Of a stretch of DNA of 64,000 nt, positions 56,603-64,000 are shown piece by piece (within the stretch, counting starts at the first letter, position 1; every line of letters starts with the position of its first letter). The position numbers and the translations under genes are program-made. Below the pieces are notes generated by a model, which was given only the letters and a program-made list of their open reading frames with translations, did no database searches and was not told where the DNA came from. The stretch lies in assembly GCA_031261425.1 (NCBI GenBank), contig JAISJR010000049.1, forward strand, positions 52,525-116,524, in the 5' to 3' direction. Source of the stretch: Planctomycetota bacterium. Lineage in GTDB: Bacteria; Planctomycetota; SZUA-567.

Positions 56603-57229
56603 ATGGTCGCACAGCGAACTTACGTCTATATCGACGGGTTTAATCTGTATTATCGGTGTTTGCGTAAAACGCCGCACAAATGGCTCGATTTGTCGCGGCT
56701 GTGCGAACACCTTTTGCCGCCGGACAAGCACCAAATTCTGAAAATTAAATACTTTACGGCGCGAGTGCAAAGCCGACCGTATGACGTTGACGCTCCGACG
56801 CGGCAAAACGCCTATCTGTTGGCGTTACAATCTCATATCCGCCATCTCGAAATCATCTACGGGCAATTTCTTTCGCATCCGGTTAGGCGACCGTTGGCGC
56901 CGCCGAAATCCGGTATGGTGGACATCATTCATACCGAAGAAAAAGGCACCGATGTCAATTTAGCCGTTCATTTGTTGAATGACGCTTGGCGCGACGAATA
57001 CGAATGCGGAGTGGTAATCTCCAATGACAGCGACCTTGCCGAAGCGATGCGCTTGGCGAAAGACCGAAATAAAATAATCGGCTGGTTGGCGCCCGGCGGA
57101 AATTGTTTGTCTCACACCTTAAAAGACATTCCGCATTTCATAAAAATTATTCGCGCTAAAAATCTCGCCGCTTCACAACTGCCGCCGGTCATTCCCGGAA
57201 CCAATATCCATAAACCGGAAAAATGGTAG
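56603..57229 (+). CDS. NYN-domain (PIN-like) protein
   Basis: A 208-residue protein. It starts YVYIDGFNLYYRCL (metal-binding Asp and Asn, about 8-17), then KGTDVNLAVHLLNDAW (about 118), and CGVVISNDSDLAEAM (about 140), the complete NYN nuclease signature. Similar proteins act on RNA or in defence; the substrate here is unknown. The ATG at 56603 has AGG upstream; the frame to 56453 is rejected since it crosses the promoter and terminator. Confidence 0.88.
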   Translation: MVAQRTYVYIDGFNLYYRCLRKTPHKWLDLSRLCEHLLPPDKHQILKIKYFTARVQSRPYDVDAPTRQNAYLLALQSHIRHLEIIYGQFLSHPVRRPLAPPKSGMVDIIHTEEKGTDVNLAVHLLNDAWRDEYECGVVISNDSDLAEAMRLAKDRNKIIGWLAPGGNCLSHTLKDIPHFIKIIRAKNLAASQLPPVIPGTNIHKPEKW

Positions 57230-57374
57230 CCCGTCCGTTCGCCGATTTTTGGCGCGGTCGATAGCGCGATTGCTATAATTTTTTGCCGACCGATTATTTT
57301 GCGGAAAAATAAGAAAACTTCTTAAAAATAAATATGCGCGTCTTACGCGGCGCGTTATCATTTTGCGAAGCCCT

Positions 57375-57638
57375 ATGTATGAAATATACGTTAAAAAACG
57401 CGCGTTAAAAAACTTGCGGAAAGCGCCGCCGTTCGTGCAGGATTTATTCGCGGAATTAGTCGCGGATTTACGCGCCGCCGGCGCGATACAACCGGCGTGG
57501 TCGAATTTTTCCAAATTGACCGCCAATAAATATCACTGCCACTTAAATTATTCGTATGTCGCTTGCTGGCAACACGAAAACAACTCCATTAAAATTGAGG
57601 TCTATTATGCCGGTTCACGAGAAAACGCGCCGTATTGA
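57375..57638 (+). CDS. RelE/HigB-type toxin
   Basis: An 87-residue basic protein starting MYEIYVKKRALKNL. It continues with PPFVQDLFAELVADLRAAG, KYHCHLNYSYVACW and IEVYYAGSRE, the beta-strand order of RelE-like mRNA interferases. It overlaps the downstream Xre-type gene by 32 bases. Toxin-first order is that of higBA. Confidence 0.82.
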   Translation: MYEIYVKKRALKNLRKAPPFVQDLFAELVADLRAAGAIQPAWSNFSKLTANKYHCHLNYSYVACWQHENNSIKIEVYYAGSRENAPY

Positions 57639-57978
57639 CGCGACCAGCGCCGGTCGCGGCGTTGACGAACTCCGCGCTTGGTTTTGCCGGAATTTTCCCG
57701 ACGCGGCGATTGCGGATAACGACGCGGCTGACGACGACTATGTTCGTTGGGAAACGACCGCGCTCGCCAAAGAAATTGAAGCGCGCAAGAGCCCCGGACG
57801 AGTTCTGCGCGCCTATCGTTTGCGCGAGGGCGTGTCGTTGGTGGAATTAGCGCAAAAAACCGGTCTGCAACACACGGCGATTGCCGCGATGGAGCGCGAT
57901 AATCAGGAAATTGACGCCGGTTTGGCTCGCCGTTTTGCCGAAGCGTTACACTTTGATTCGTCCCGCTTGTCGGTTTAG
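57607..57978 (+). CDS. Xre-type antitoxin
   Basis: A 123-residue protein with a C-terminal helix-turn-helix (VLRAYRLREGVSLVELAQKTGLQHTAIAAMERD, about 68-100). The N-terminal half is acidic and would bind the toxin. It begins within the toxin gene and has GAGGTC upstream. Confidence 0.82.
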   Translation: MPVHEKTRRIDATSAGRGVDELRAWFCRNFPDAAIADNDAADDDYVRWETTALAKEIEARKSPGRVLRAYRLREGVSLVELAQKTGLQHTAIAAMERDNQEIDAGLARRFAEALHFDSSRLSV

Positions 57979-57992
57979 CCAGTCCTATTTAC

Positions 57993-58006
57993 GGGGGGGG
58001 GGGGGG
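57993..58006 (+). repeat. G14 homopolymer upstream of the hybrid kinase
   Basis: Fourteen G residues, about 65 bases before the kinase ATG at 58072. A 14-codon open frame (58017-58061, MLGRRFNPPLSRRL) lies just after it. Confidence 0.93.
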
Positions 58007-58071
58007 AGCATTTATTATGCTCGGTCGCCGGTTTAACCCGCCGCTCTCGCGACGCCTGTAAAGGAACGCCT

Positions 58072-60267
58072 ATGCCGCCCCCGTCTCTCTATTCGCGAAT
58101 ATCCCACCGCCTGCCGGTCTCGTTGCTGGCGCAATCGTTTTTTGTCCTACTCGCCTTCTTTTTGATGACGAGCATCAGTTACTTCGCGGTGCGGGGAATT
58201 TTGAACAAACATCTGCTTTCCGCCGCGGAAGAATCTCTGCGCACCACCGAAGCGCATATCGAAGCGACTTTGCAGGAGCAGAAAAACACGCTCATCAATT
58301 CCGCGCTCATCATCCGGCGGATTATCAAGCGCGGCGGCGGTCAAGAACAACTTCTGGCTTATATGACGGAGTTAACCGACTGGCTGAAGACGAACCGCGG
58401 GGACGCCGCCGGTTTCAACGGCATTTACGCCTTTTTACGCGGCGATTTCTTATCGGGCGCGCGGTGGCAAGCGCCCGCCGTCTATGACCCGACCGAGCGT
58501 CCGTGGTATCGGGCGGCGAAAGAAGCCGCCGGACAAGTCGCCGCCACCGATATTTACATTGACGCGCACACCGGCGACGCCATCGTGTCCTACGCGCAGG
58601 AATTGTTCGACGACGACGGCGCGTCGTTGGGCGTGCTCGCCATCGACGCGCGGTTGGACAAAATCCTCGGTTACATCAAATCCGTCAAATTGTTCAACAG
58701 CGACCGCGGTTTCTGCGTTCTGCTGAACCGGAGTTTGCGTTTCGTGAACCATCCCAACGCCGCGTTCATCGACGCGCCGTTCGCGTCGGTCAACGACCGT
58801 TACGCCGATGTCGCGCGCCGCTTGCGGGCGGGAGAAAACATTTCCGCGTGGCGGGCGAAGAACTACGCCGGCGTGGCGTCCGTCGTTTTTTTTCACCGGA
58901 TTTTCAACGGCTGGTATCTCGGCGTCATTGAGCCGGAGGACGACTACCGTCGCGATTTAACCGATACGCTGTGGGCGTTGACGACGATGGGGGCGTTGAT
59001 GAGCGTGGCGCTGATTTTCGGGTTGCAACGGTTGCGCCGCCGCATCAACAACCTCATCAACGAACTCCGCGTAACCGCCAATAGAATGCAGGAAGCCAGC
59101 CGGTTGAAAAGCGATTTTTTAGCGAACGTGAGCCACGAATTCCGCACGCCGCTCAACGCGGTGCACGGCTTCGCGGCGCTCGCGATGCGCGACGACGACG
59201 TCCGTCCGGTATGTCGCCATTACTTTGAAAAAATCTCCTTGGCGGTGCGCTCGCTTCTCGTCATCATCGACGACCTTTTAGACCTCACCGCCATCGAGCA
59301 GGGAAAAATCACGCTGACGGTCGCGCCGTTCGATTTGCGCGAACTTTTAGAAAACACGCTGACTATCCACGAAAATGCCGCCGCCGCGAAAGGGCTGACC
59401 CTGGCGGCGGAATTTATTCCTCCCCCGCCCCACCTCAGCCAAATCGTCCGCACCGACCTCCGCTTCGGTAAAATGACGCTGAACTTAACGGGCGACGCTT
59501 CGCGCCTGGCGCAGGTGTTAAATCATTTGGTCAGCAACGCGATTAAATTTACGGAGCGCGGCGACGTCGCCGTGCGCGCCCACACGCTAGACGAAAACCC
59601 GCGCGGGGTCTTGACGAAAATCGAGGTCATCGACACCGGCGTCGGCATCAAGCCGTCGATGCGCAACAATATCTTCGCGCATTTTTCCCAAGGCGACTCG
59701 TCGAGCACGCGGCGCTTCGGCGGTTTGGGCATCGGGCTAGCGAATTGCAAACGGTTGTTAGAATTGATGGACGGCAAATTGACGGTCAGGAGCGAAGTGG
59801 GGCGGGGAAGCGTTTTTACGGTCGCCGTCCGTTTGCCGCGCGGAGAGCGCGCCGCCCCGCCGCCGGAACCGACGGAAGAGGATTTCGCGGCGCTGAATTT
59901 GGCGGGCAAAACGATTTTGATTGTGGACGACAATCTCGTTAATCAGGCGTTGTTGGAACAGTTGATTGCGCCGACGCAATGCGAAACGTTGCTCGCCGGC
60001 GACGGGCAGGAAGCGGTGAAGACCGCGCAGACGCGGCACCTCGATTTGATTTTTATGGATTTGCAAATGCCGGTGATGGACGGTTTGCAGGCGACGCGCG
60101 TCATTCGCGAAACGTTCGGCACCCTCGACCTGCCGATTATCGCGGTCAGCGCCAACGCGATGCCGGAACACAAACAAGCCGGTCTCGCCGCCGGTATGAA
60201 CGACTACCTCACCAAGCCCGTCGATATCATCGAACTCTACAACGCGCTGAAAAATTACGTGGGGTAA
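58072..60267 (+). CDS. Hybrid sensor histidine kinase with Cache sensor and receiver domain
   Basis: A 731-residue inner-membrane kinase. Membrane helix (about 18-44); periplasmic Cache domain (about 45-295, with ERPWYRAAKE and GWYLGVIEPEDDY); second helix (about 300-322). HisKA follows with the phosphoacceptor in VSHEFRTPLN (about residue 355). The HATPase has SNAIKFTE (about 487), DTGVGI and FGGLGIGL. The receiver is C-terminal (about 620-731) with IVDDN, phospho-acceptor in FMDLQMPVMDG (about 663) and KP. ATG with AAGGA. A G14 tract and short open frame lie upstream. Its output partner is not in view. Confidence 0.95.
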   Translation: MPPPSLYSRISHRLPVSLLAQSFFVLLAFFLMTSISYFAVRGILNKHLLSAAEESLRTTEAHIEATLQEQKNTLINSALIIRRIIKRGGGQEQLLAYMTELTDWLKTNRGDAAGFNGIYAFLRGDFLSGARWQAPAVYDPTERPWYRAAKEAAGQVAATDIYIDAHTGDAIVSYAQELFDDDGASLGVLAIDARLDKILGYIKSVKLFNSDRGFCVLLNRSLRFVNHPNAAFIDAPFASVNDRYADVARRLRAGENISAWRAKNYAGVASVVFFHRIFNGWYLGVIEPEDDYRRDLTDTLWALTTMGALMSVALIFGLQRLRRRINNLINELRVTANRMQEASRLKSDFLANVSHEFRTPLNAVHGFAALAMRDDDVRPVCRHYFEKISLAVRSLLVIIDDLLDLTAIEQGKITLTVAPFDLRELLENTLTIHENAAAAKGLTLAAEFIPPPPHLSQIVRTDLRFGKMTLNLTGDASRLAQVLNHLVSNAIKFTERGDVAVRAHTLDENPRGVLTKIEVIDTGVGIKPSMRNNIFAHFSQGDSSSTRRFGGLGIGLANCKRLLELMDGKLTVRSEVGRGSVFTVAVRLPRGERAAPPPEPTEEDFAALNLAGKTILIVDDNLVNQALLEQLIAPTQCETLLAGDGQEAVKTAQTRHLDLIFMDLQMPVMDGLQATRVIRETFGTLDLPIIAVSANAMPEHKQAGLAAGMNDYLTKPVDIIELYNALKNYVG

Positions 60268-60358
60268 GAAATAATTGCGCATTAAAAATTGCGGGTTACA
60301 AATGGCGGCTTGGACTTAAAAATTGCGCGAAGCGAATTTGATAATCAAACGCCTTTTT

Positions 60359-60541
60359 ATTCCCCTCTACGGAGGGGTGGCATCGCGACGGTTCTATGTC
60401 GCGATGACGGGGTGGTGATTTTACCAATCACTCCGAACCGCCGCGCCGTAGGCGCGTAATGATTGGAGGATTTATTAAAAATCACCACCCCGTCAGGCGA
60501 GATAGAGCGTTTCGCCTGCCACCCCTCCGTAGAGGGGAATT
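60359..60541. repeat. Large inverted repeat element
   Basis: Arms of about 60 bases: TTCCCCTCTACGGAGGGGTGG ... GACGGGGTGGTGATTTTTA on the left, complement on the right. Inner arms differ (ATCGCGACGG vs GGCGAGATAG) and a CGCCGTAGGCGCG palindrome is in the centre. Each arm also holds its own short hairpins. It lies directly before the 55-residue gene. Confidence 0.85.
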
Positions 60542-60557
60542 AAAAGGAGGATTAAAA

Positions 60558-60725
60558 ATGGCAACGAAAAAAACGGTTAAAATCAAGCCGGTCGGCGTCT
60601 CGGAAATCAAAGACCTGAAAATTATCCGCGAAGCCATCGCGCAAGTTCACCGCCGACCGACGGCGGAGGACTGGGCGTATGTGAAAGCGCGGGAAGACGC
60701 TTTAGAAAGGGCAATGGCAAAATGA
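60558..60725 (+). CDS. Small protein, putative antitoxin of a GNAT toxin
   Basis: A 55-residue protein starting MATKKTVKIKPVGVSEIKDL. ATG with AAAGGAGG. It overlaps the following GNAT gene by four bases (ATGA). Size and overlap suggest it neutralises or co-regulates the GNAT protein. Confidence 0.6.
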   Translation: MATKKTVKIKPVGVSEIKDLKIIREAIAQVHRRPTAEDWAYVKAREDALERAMAK

Positions 60726-61285
60726 ACGCAAAAATCATTATCGACTTAATCAACGGGGACAAATTCTTTTCCCTCAACCGTCTCGCCGCCGGCACCGATA
60801 TTGAATTTTCGTGTCCAATAGAGGAATATAACGCCTACCTTAATCAAGAGGCAATAAAATCCCAAGACGATATGGTCGCGGTAACCTATCTGTTGCGCGA
60901 GCGAAGCGCCGGCGCAATTGCCGCCTATATGTCGGTGATTGCCGATGCCATCAAATTAAGCGCGGCGGAAAAAGAATTACATAACCTTGATTATCCGTTC
61001 AAAACCCTGCCGGCAATGAAAATCGCGAAACTCGCCGTCGCCGGTTCATTCAAAGAGCGGTATCGCGGCATTGGCTCATATATGATTGACCTCGCGGCTG
61101 GTATTGCGACAGAAACCTACCGCGAACGTTTTGCGTGCCGCTTCGTTACCGTTGACGCCGACATCGAACACGACCAAGGCGTGGTCGCCTTTTACGCCAA
61201 AAACGGCTTTGTCAGAAATACCGAGATGAACAGCAAGAAAAGCAAGACCGTCAATATGCGGAAAGACCTCTTTATCAAGACGTAG
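60722..61285 (+). CDS. GNAT-family acetyltransferase, toxin candidate
   Basis: A 187-residue acetyltransferase. The acetyl-CoA-binding region is AMKIAKLAVAGSFKERYRGIGSYMIDLA (about 98-125), followed by FVTVDAD and AFYAKNGFV. This resembles GNAT toxins that acetylate aminoacyl-tRNA. It is coupled to a small upstream gene by an ATGA overlap. Toxin activity is an inference. Confidence 0.78.
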   Translation: MNAKIIIDLINGDKFFSLNRLAAGTDIEFSCPIEEYNAYLNQEAIKSQDDMVAVTYLLRERSAGAIAAYMSVIADAIKLSAAEKELHNLDYPFKTLPAMKIAKLAVAGSFKERYRGIGSYMIDLAAGIATETYRERFACRFVTVDADIEHDQGVVAFYAKNGFVRNTEMNSKKSKTVNMRKDLFIKT

Positions 61286-61322
61286 AACCATTACGAATTA
61301 AACCCCTCACCCCTCCCAAAAT

Positions 61323-62759
61323 ATGCACACGCTCACCGCCGTCGAAATCGCCGCCCGCGTCCGCGCCGGCGAACTTGCCCCCCGCGAAATTTATTCCGCG
61401 CTCCGCGACCGTATCGTCCAACGCGACGCCGCCATCGGCGCGTTTTTGCAATTGCCGGAACCGGCGCAATTTTCCAATAGCGGCGTTCTCGCCGGCGTGC
61501 CGGTCGCGGTCAAAGACAATATCTGTTGGCAAGACCAACCGACGACCTGCGCCAGTAAAATGCTTGAACATTTTCGCCCGCCGTATTCCGCGACCGTCGT
61601 TGAATTGTTGCAAGCGTCCGGCGCGACGCTCCTCGGCAAAACCAATATGGACGAATTTGCGATGGGCAGTTCGACCGAAACCTCGGCGTTGCGCCGCACG
61701 CGCAATCCGTGGGATTTAACCCGCGTGCCGGGCGGCTCGTCCGGCGGCTCGGCGGCGGCGGTCGCGGCGGGATTTTGTCCGCTGGCGCTCGGTAGCGACA
61801 CCGGCGGCTCGATTCGCCAGCCCGCGAGTTGTTGCGGCGTCATCGGCTTCAAGCCGACTTACGGCGCGGTCAGCCGTTACGGACTAATCGCGTTCGGCTC
61901 GTCGCTCGACCAAATCGGCGTGTTCGCGCGCTCCGCCGACGACGCCAATTTATTGTTCAACGTCATCGCGCAACCCGACCCGCGCGACGCGACTTGCGAC
62001 CCGTCGGCAATCGCCAAATTAGACGCCCTGCCCGACAATTTAGCGGGACAACGCATCGGCTTGCCCGCCGAGTATTTCGACGCCGACGGCTTGAACGCCG
62101 AAGTCAAAAGCGTCGTCCTTGCCGCCGTCGAGCAATTGCGCGCGCGCGGCGCGACGGTGAAAAACATCAAACTAAAAAATCTGAAATACGCCGTGCCGAC
62201 GTATTACATCGTCGCGACCGCCGAGGCGAGTTCCAATCTGGCGCGTTTCGACGGCGCGCATTTCACCGAACGGGCGGCGGCGGACGACATCGCGGCGCTG
62301 ATGAGCCGCACCCGCGACAAATTTTTCGGCGAAGAGGTGAAGCGGCGGATAATGCTCGGCACTTATGTTTTATCGGCGGGCTACTACGACGCTTATTACG
62401 TGCGGGCGCTGAAAGTGCGGACGCTGATTGCGCGGGAATTTGCCGACGCTTTCGCGGAGGTTGACCTCATCGCCTCGCCGACGGCGCCGACGACGGCATT
62501 TGCGTTCGGCGAGCGCGCGTCCGACCCGCTGGCGATGTATTTGTCGGACATTTACACGATTAGCGCCAATTTGGCGGGGATTCCGGCGATTTCCATTCCG
62601 GTCGGCGCGGACGCCGGCGGCTTGCCGGTCGGCTTGCAATTGATGGCGAAACGCCACGCCGACAGTTCGCTCCTCGCCGCGGCGAAGGTCTGCGAAGAAT
62701 TTTCGGGTTGGCGGAATCGGGTGGCGGACGGCGCGAGTGAGCAGTGGGCAAAAAGTTGA
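61323..62759 (+). CDS. gatA: Aspartyl/glutamyl-tRNA amidotransferase subunit A
   Basis: Amidase subunit of GatCAB. The 478-residue protein has the Ser-cisSer-Lys triad in VPVAVKDN (Lys64), GGSSGGSAAAVAAG (about 137-151) and GSDTGGSIRQPA (about 160-171), with GFKPTYGAVSRYGLIAF. The ATG has no strong ribosome-binding site, preceded by CCCTCCCAAAAT. gatB and gatC are not adjacent. With GluQ it shows that Asn/Gln-tRNA is made by the indirect route at least in part (inference). Confidence 0.93.
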   Translation: MHTLTAVEIAARVRAGELAPREIYSALRDRIVQRDAAIGAFLQLPEPAQFSNSGVLAGVPVAVKDNICWQDQPTTCASKMLEHFRPPYSATVVELLQASGATLLGKTNMDEFAMGSSTETSALRRTRNPWDLTRVPGGSSGGSAAAVAAGFCPLALGSDTGGSIRQPASCCGVIGFKPTYGAVSRYGLIAFGSSLDQIGVFARSADDANLLFNVIAQPDPRDATCDPSAIAKLDALPDNLAGQRIGLPAEYFDADGLNAEVKSVVLAAVEQLRARGATVKNIKLKNLKYAVPTYYIVATAEASSNLARFDGAHFTERAAADDIAALMSRTRDKFFGEEVKRRIMLGTYVLSAGYYDAYYVRALKVRTLIAREFADAFAEVDLIASPTAPTTAFAFGERASDPLAMYLSDIYTISANLAGIPAISIPVGADAGGLPVGLQLMAKRHADSSLLAAAKVCEEFSGWRNRVADGASEQWAKS

Positions 62760-62838
62760 AAGTTAAAAGTTAAAAGTTGAGAAATCCCTAACCCCTTTTC
62801 CCTTTTCCCTTTTTCAACTTTCAACTCTCAACTCTAAC
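62752..62838. repeat. AGTTGAAAGTT repeat between gatA and ispF
   Basis: Left arm AAAGTTGAAAGTTAAAAGTT and right arm CAACTTTCAACTCTCAACTC. The right arm encodes the C-terminal residues (RVES) of the following minus-strand protein. Confidence 0.7.
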
Positions 62839-63306
62839 CAACAGCACCGCGACTTGCGCGCGGACGGCGTCGCCCCGCCCGACGGCGTCCAACCCCTCGC
62901 CCGTCTTGGCTTTGACGCTCACCGCCGACGGCGCGACGCCGAGCAGTTGCGCGATGTTCGCGGCGATGGCGGATTTATGCGGCGACAAACGCGGTTTTTC
63001 CAGATGAACGGTCGCGTCGAGATTGCCGATTTGATAACCGCGCTCGCGCATCAGCGCCGCCGCCGCCGCGAGAAAATCCCGCGACGCGCGTCCGCGATTT
63101 TCCGGCGCGGCGTCGGGAAAATGCTCGCCGAGGTCGCCCGCCGCGAGCGCCCCGAAAATCGCGTCGGCGAGCGCGTGCAACAACACGTCGCCGTCGGAAT
63201 GGGCGACCGCCGCAAACGGCGCCGGCAAACGCACGCCGCCCAACCATAAATGGTCGCCGGCGCGGTCAAGCGCGTGCAAGTCCTCGCCAAAACCGATGCG
63301 CGTCAT
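62821..63306 (-). CDS. ispF: 2-C-methyl-D-erythritol 2,4-cyclodiphosphate synthase
   Basis: Fifth step of the non-mevalonate isoprenoid pathway. The 161-residue protein has the metal ligands in GFGEDLHAL (D-x-H) and AHSDGDVLLHALADAIFGALAAGDLGEHFPD. The C-terminal VSVKAKTGEGLDAVGRGDAVRAQVAVLL corresponds to the usual KATTTEGLGF.GR. The ATG at 63306 has GGAGAAA. No ispD is adjacent, although the two are often neighbours or fused. Confidence 0.92.
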   Translation of the reverse strand: MTRIGFGEDLHALDRAGDHLWLGGVRLPAPFAAVAHSDGDVLLHALADAIFGALAAGDLGEHFPDAAPENRGRASRDFLAAAAALMRERGYQIGNLDATVHLEKPRLSPHKSAIAANIAQLLGVAPSAVSVKAKTGEGLDAVGRGDAVRAQVAVLLVRVES

Positions 63307-63434
63307 TTTTTCTCCGATTTTTTTCCGGCGCAACTCTTGTCGATAAAAAAAAAACTCCTACTATCTCGTAAATCTTTATCGGACATTGAGCGCAAAAAAT
63401 TTTTCATAATCTTTGTTTCAAGGGAGGGGCAAAA

Positions 63435-63707
63435 ATGAAGAAGTTGGTGATGATGGCGGCGGTGATGACGCTGGGTTTGGTGGCGACCGGTTGCAATACT
63501 CCGTCTTGCGGCGCGAAAGACGGTTGTCGTGTGATTAAGCCGAAACGCGAAGGTTGCAACGATTGGTATTGCCAGAATATCGGGCGCAAATTGGTTGACC
63601 CGCGCGTGCAAAAAGGCGAAGAAGTTACGTTCGACGACGGCATCGTGATTCGCACTTATCCGCAAGACAAAATCGTCAAACAATTCTCCGAAGACGCGGC
63701 GAAATAA
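63435..63707 (+). CDS. Small lipoprotein, unknown
   Basis: A 90-residue protein with a lipoprotein signal peptide: MKKLVMMAAVMTLGLVATGC (lipobox VATGC, Cys20). The mature part has four more cysteines (CGAKDGC and CNDWYC). ATG with GGGAGGGG. Its own terminator follows at 63731. Confidence 0.85.
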   Translation: MKKLVMMAAVMTLGLVATGCNTPSCGAKDGCRVIKPKREGCNDWYCQNIGRKLVDPRVQKGEEVTFDDGIVIRTYPQDKIVKQFSEDAAK

Positions 63708-63730
63708 ATTTTTTCCAACGCCACACAAAA

Positions 63731-63760
63731 ACCCGACGCTCGCGCGTCGGGTTTTATTTT
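63731..63760 (+). terminator. Intrinsic terminator of the lipoprotein gene
   Basis: A 9-bp stem ACCCGACGC/GCGTCGGGT with loop TCGC, followed by TTTATTTTT. Confidence 0.9.
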
Positions 63761-63815
63761 TCGGCGGAAAGCGTAAGAAATTTAAGGGAGTTTAAGAACC
63801 TATCCTGTTATCAAC

Positions 63816-64000
63816 GAGCGTCGTCCCGATAGGGGACGCAGTCCCGTAGGACGAAATGTCGGTAGAAAAAGCCGCCCGAAGAAAATCCGTCCCGTAGGGA
63901 CGGAATGTCGGTTAGTGATAATTAGACCGACATTGCGTCCCTAACGGGACGCGACTTTATGGCGGCGGTTTTCTACCGACAGATTGCCCCTAACGGGGCA
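63816..64000. repeat. Palindrome-rich repeat region at window end
   Basis: Contains GTCCCGTAGGGACGGAATGTCGGT and, inverted, ACCGACATTGCGTCCCTAACGGGAC, plus GAAATGTCGGTAGAAA near 63856. Shares the GTCCCGTAGGGAC/AATGTCGG modules with 27110-27200. It probably continues past the window. Confidence 0.7.

Overview
The window looks like chromosomal DNA of a Gram-negative, flagellated bacterium. Evidence includes an autotransporter-barrel protease, a lipoprotein, FlgK under a sigma-54-type promoter, a Cache chemoreceptor and a hybrid histidine kinase. GC content is moderately high with very GC-rich third codon positions, and intergenic spaces are AT-rich and full of short palindromic repeats. Several proteins (the HLTDGRTLSGKV-type TPR protein, a divergent RNase HII-like protein, the DUF3857/transglutaminase protein) resemble those of the PVC superphylum (Verrucomicrobiota/Lentisphaerota/Kiritimatiellota). 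That placement is an inference. No rRNA, CRISPR array, transposase or integrase is visible.

Layout. 0-8 kb: end of a membrane glycosyltransferase-like gene, pcnB, a YihY/BrkB protein, a tandem pair of unknown two-gene units, hisF and mnmE. 8-16 kb (minus strand): half of an F-type ATP synthase (atpE-F-F'-H-A) with its own promoter and terminator, a large membrane protein carrying 19 GGTGT units, and rpsD. 16-21 kb: tRNA-Glu(CTC), an AAA ATPase/DUF4276 pair that resembles phage-defence modules, a chemoreceptor, and gluQ. 21-27 kb: the rest of the ATP synthase (atpG, atpD, atpC) with a FkbM methyltransferase, a HEPN/MNT pair and a VapBC pair lying between atpD and atpC. 27-33 kb: ilvB, a metallophosphatase, ftsH and a sulfate-binding protein. 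33-41 kb: S8 autotransporter, prepilin peptidase, MATE-like transporter, mgtE and larB. 41-55 kb: an orphan peptide ABC permease, a TPR protein, a PIN module, a 1311-residue DUF3857/transglutaminase protein, flgK, a zinc-ribbon protein, a flippase-like protein and a GT2 glycosyltransferase. 55-64 kb: RNase HII-like protein, a candidate small RNA/attenuator before a NYN protein, a RelE/Xre pair, a hybrid kinase, a GNAT toxin pair, gatA, ispF and a small lipoprotein.

Two themes stand out. First, hypermutable simple repeats sit inside or directly before genes for surface or signalling proteins: GGTGT x19 in a membrane protein gene, G15 in a FkbM methyltransferase, G12 before an autotransporter, C11 before yihY, and G14 before a histidine kinase. 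This suggests a phase-variable cell surface. Second, the ATP synthase is unusual: its genes are split into two blocks with no atpB in view, the c subunit carries a two-carboxylate sodium-type ion site, one b subunit has an extra membrane segment plus a domain of about 150 residues, and the alpha subunit has an insertion.

Many genes normally found with partners stand alone (hisF, larB, the sulfate-binding protein, the peptide permease, the prepilin peptidase), so operons are dispersed. Five or six toxin-antitoxin-like modules are scattered through the window. All functional calls are from sequence reading alone; no database search was run.
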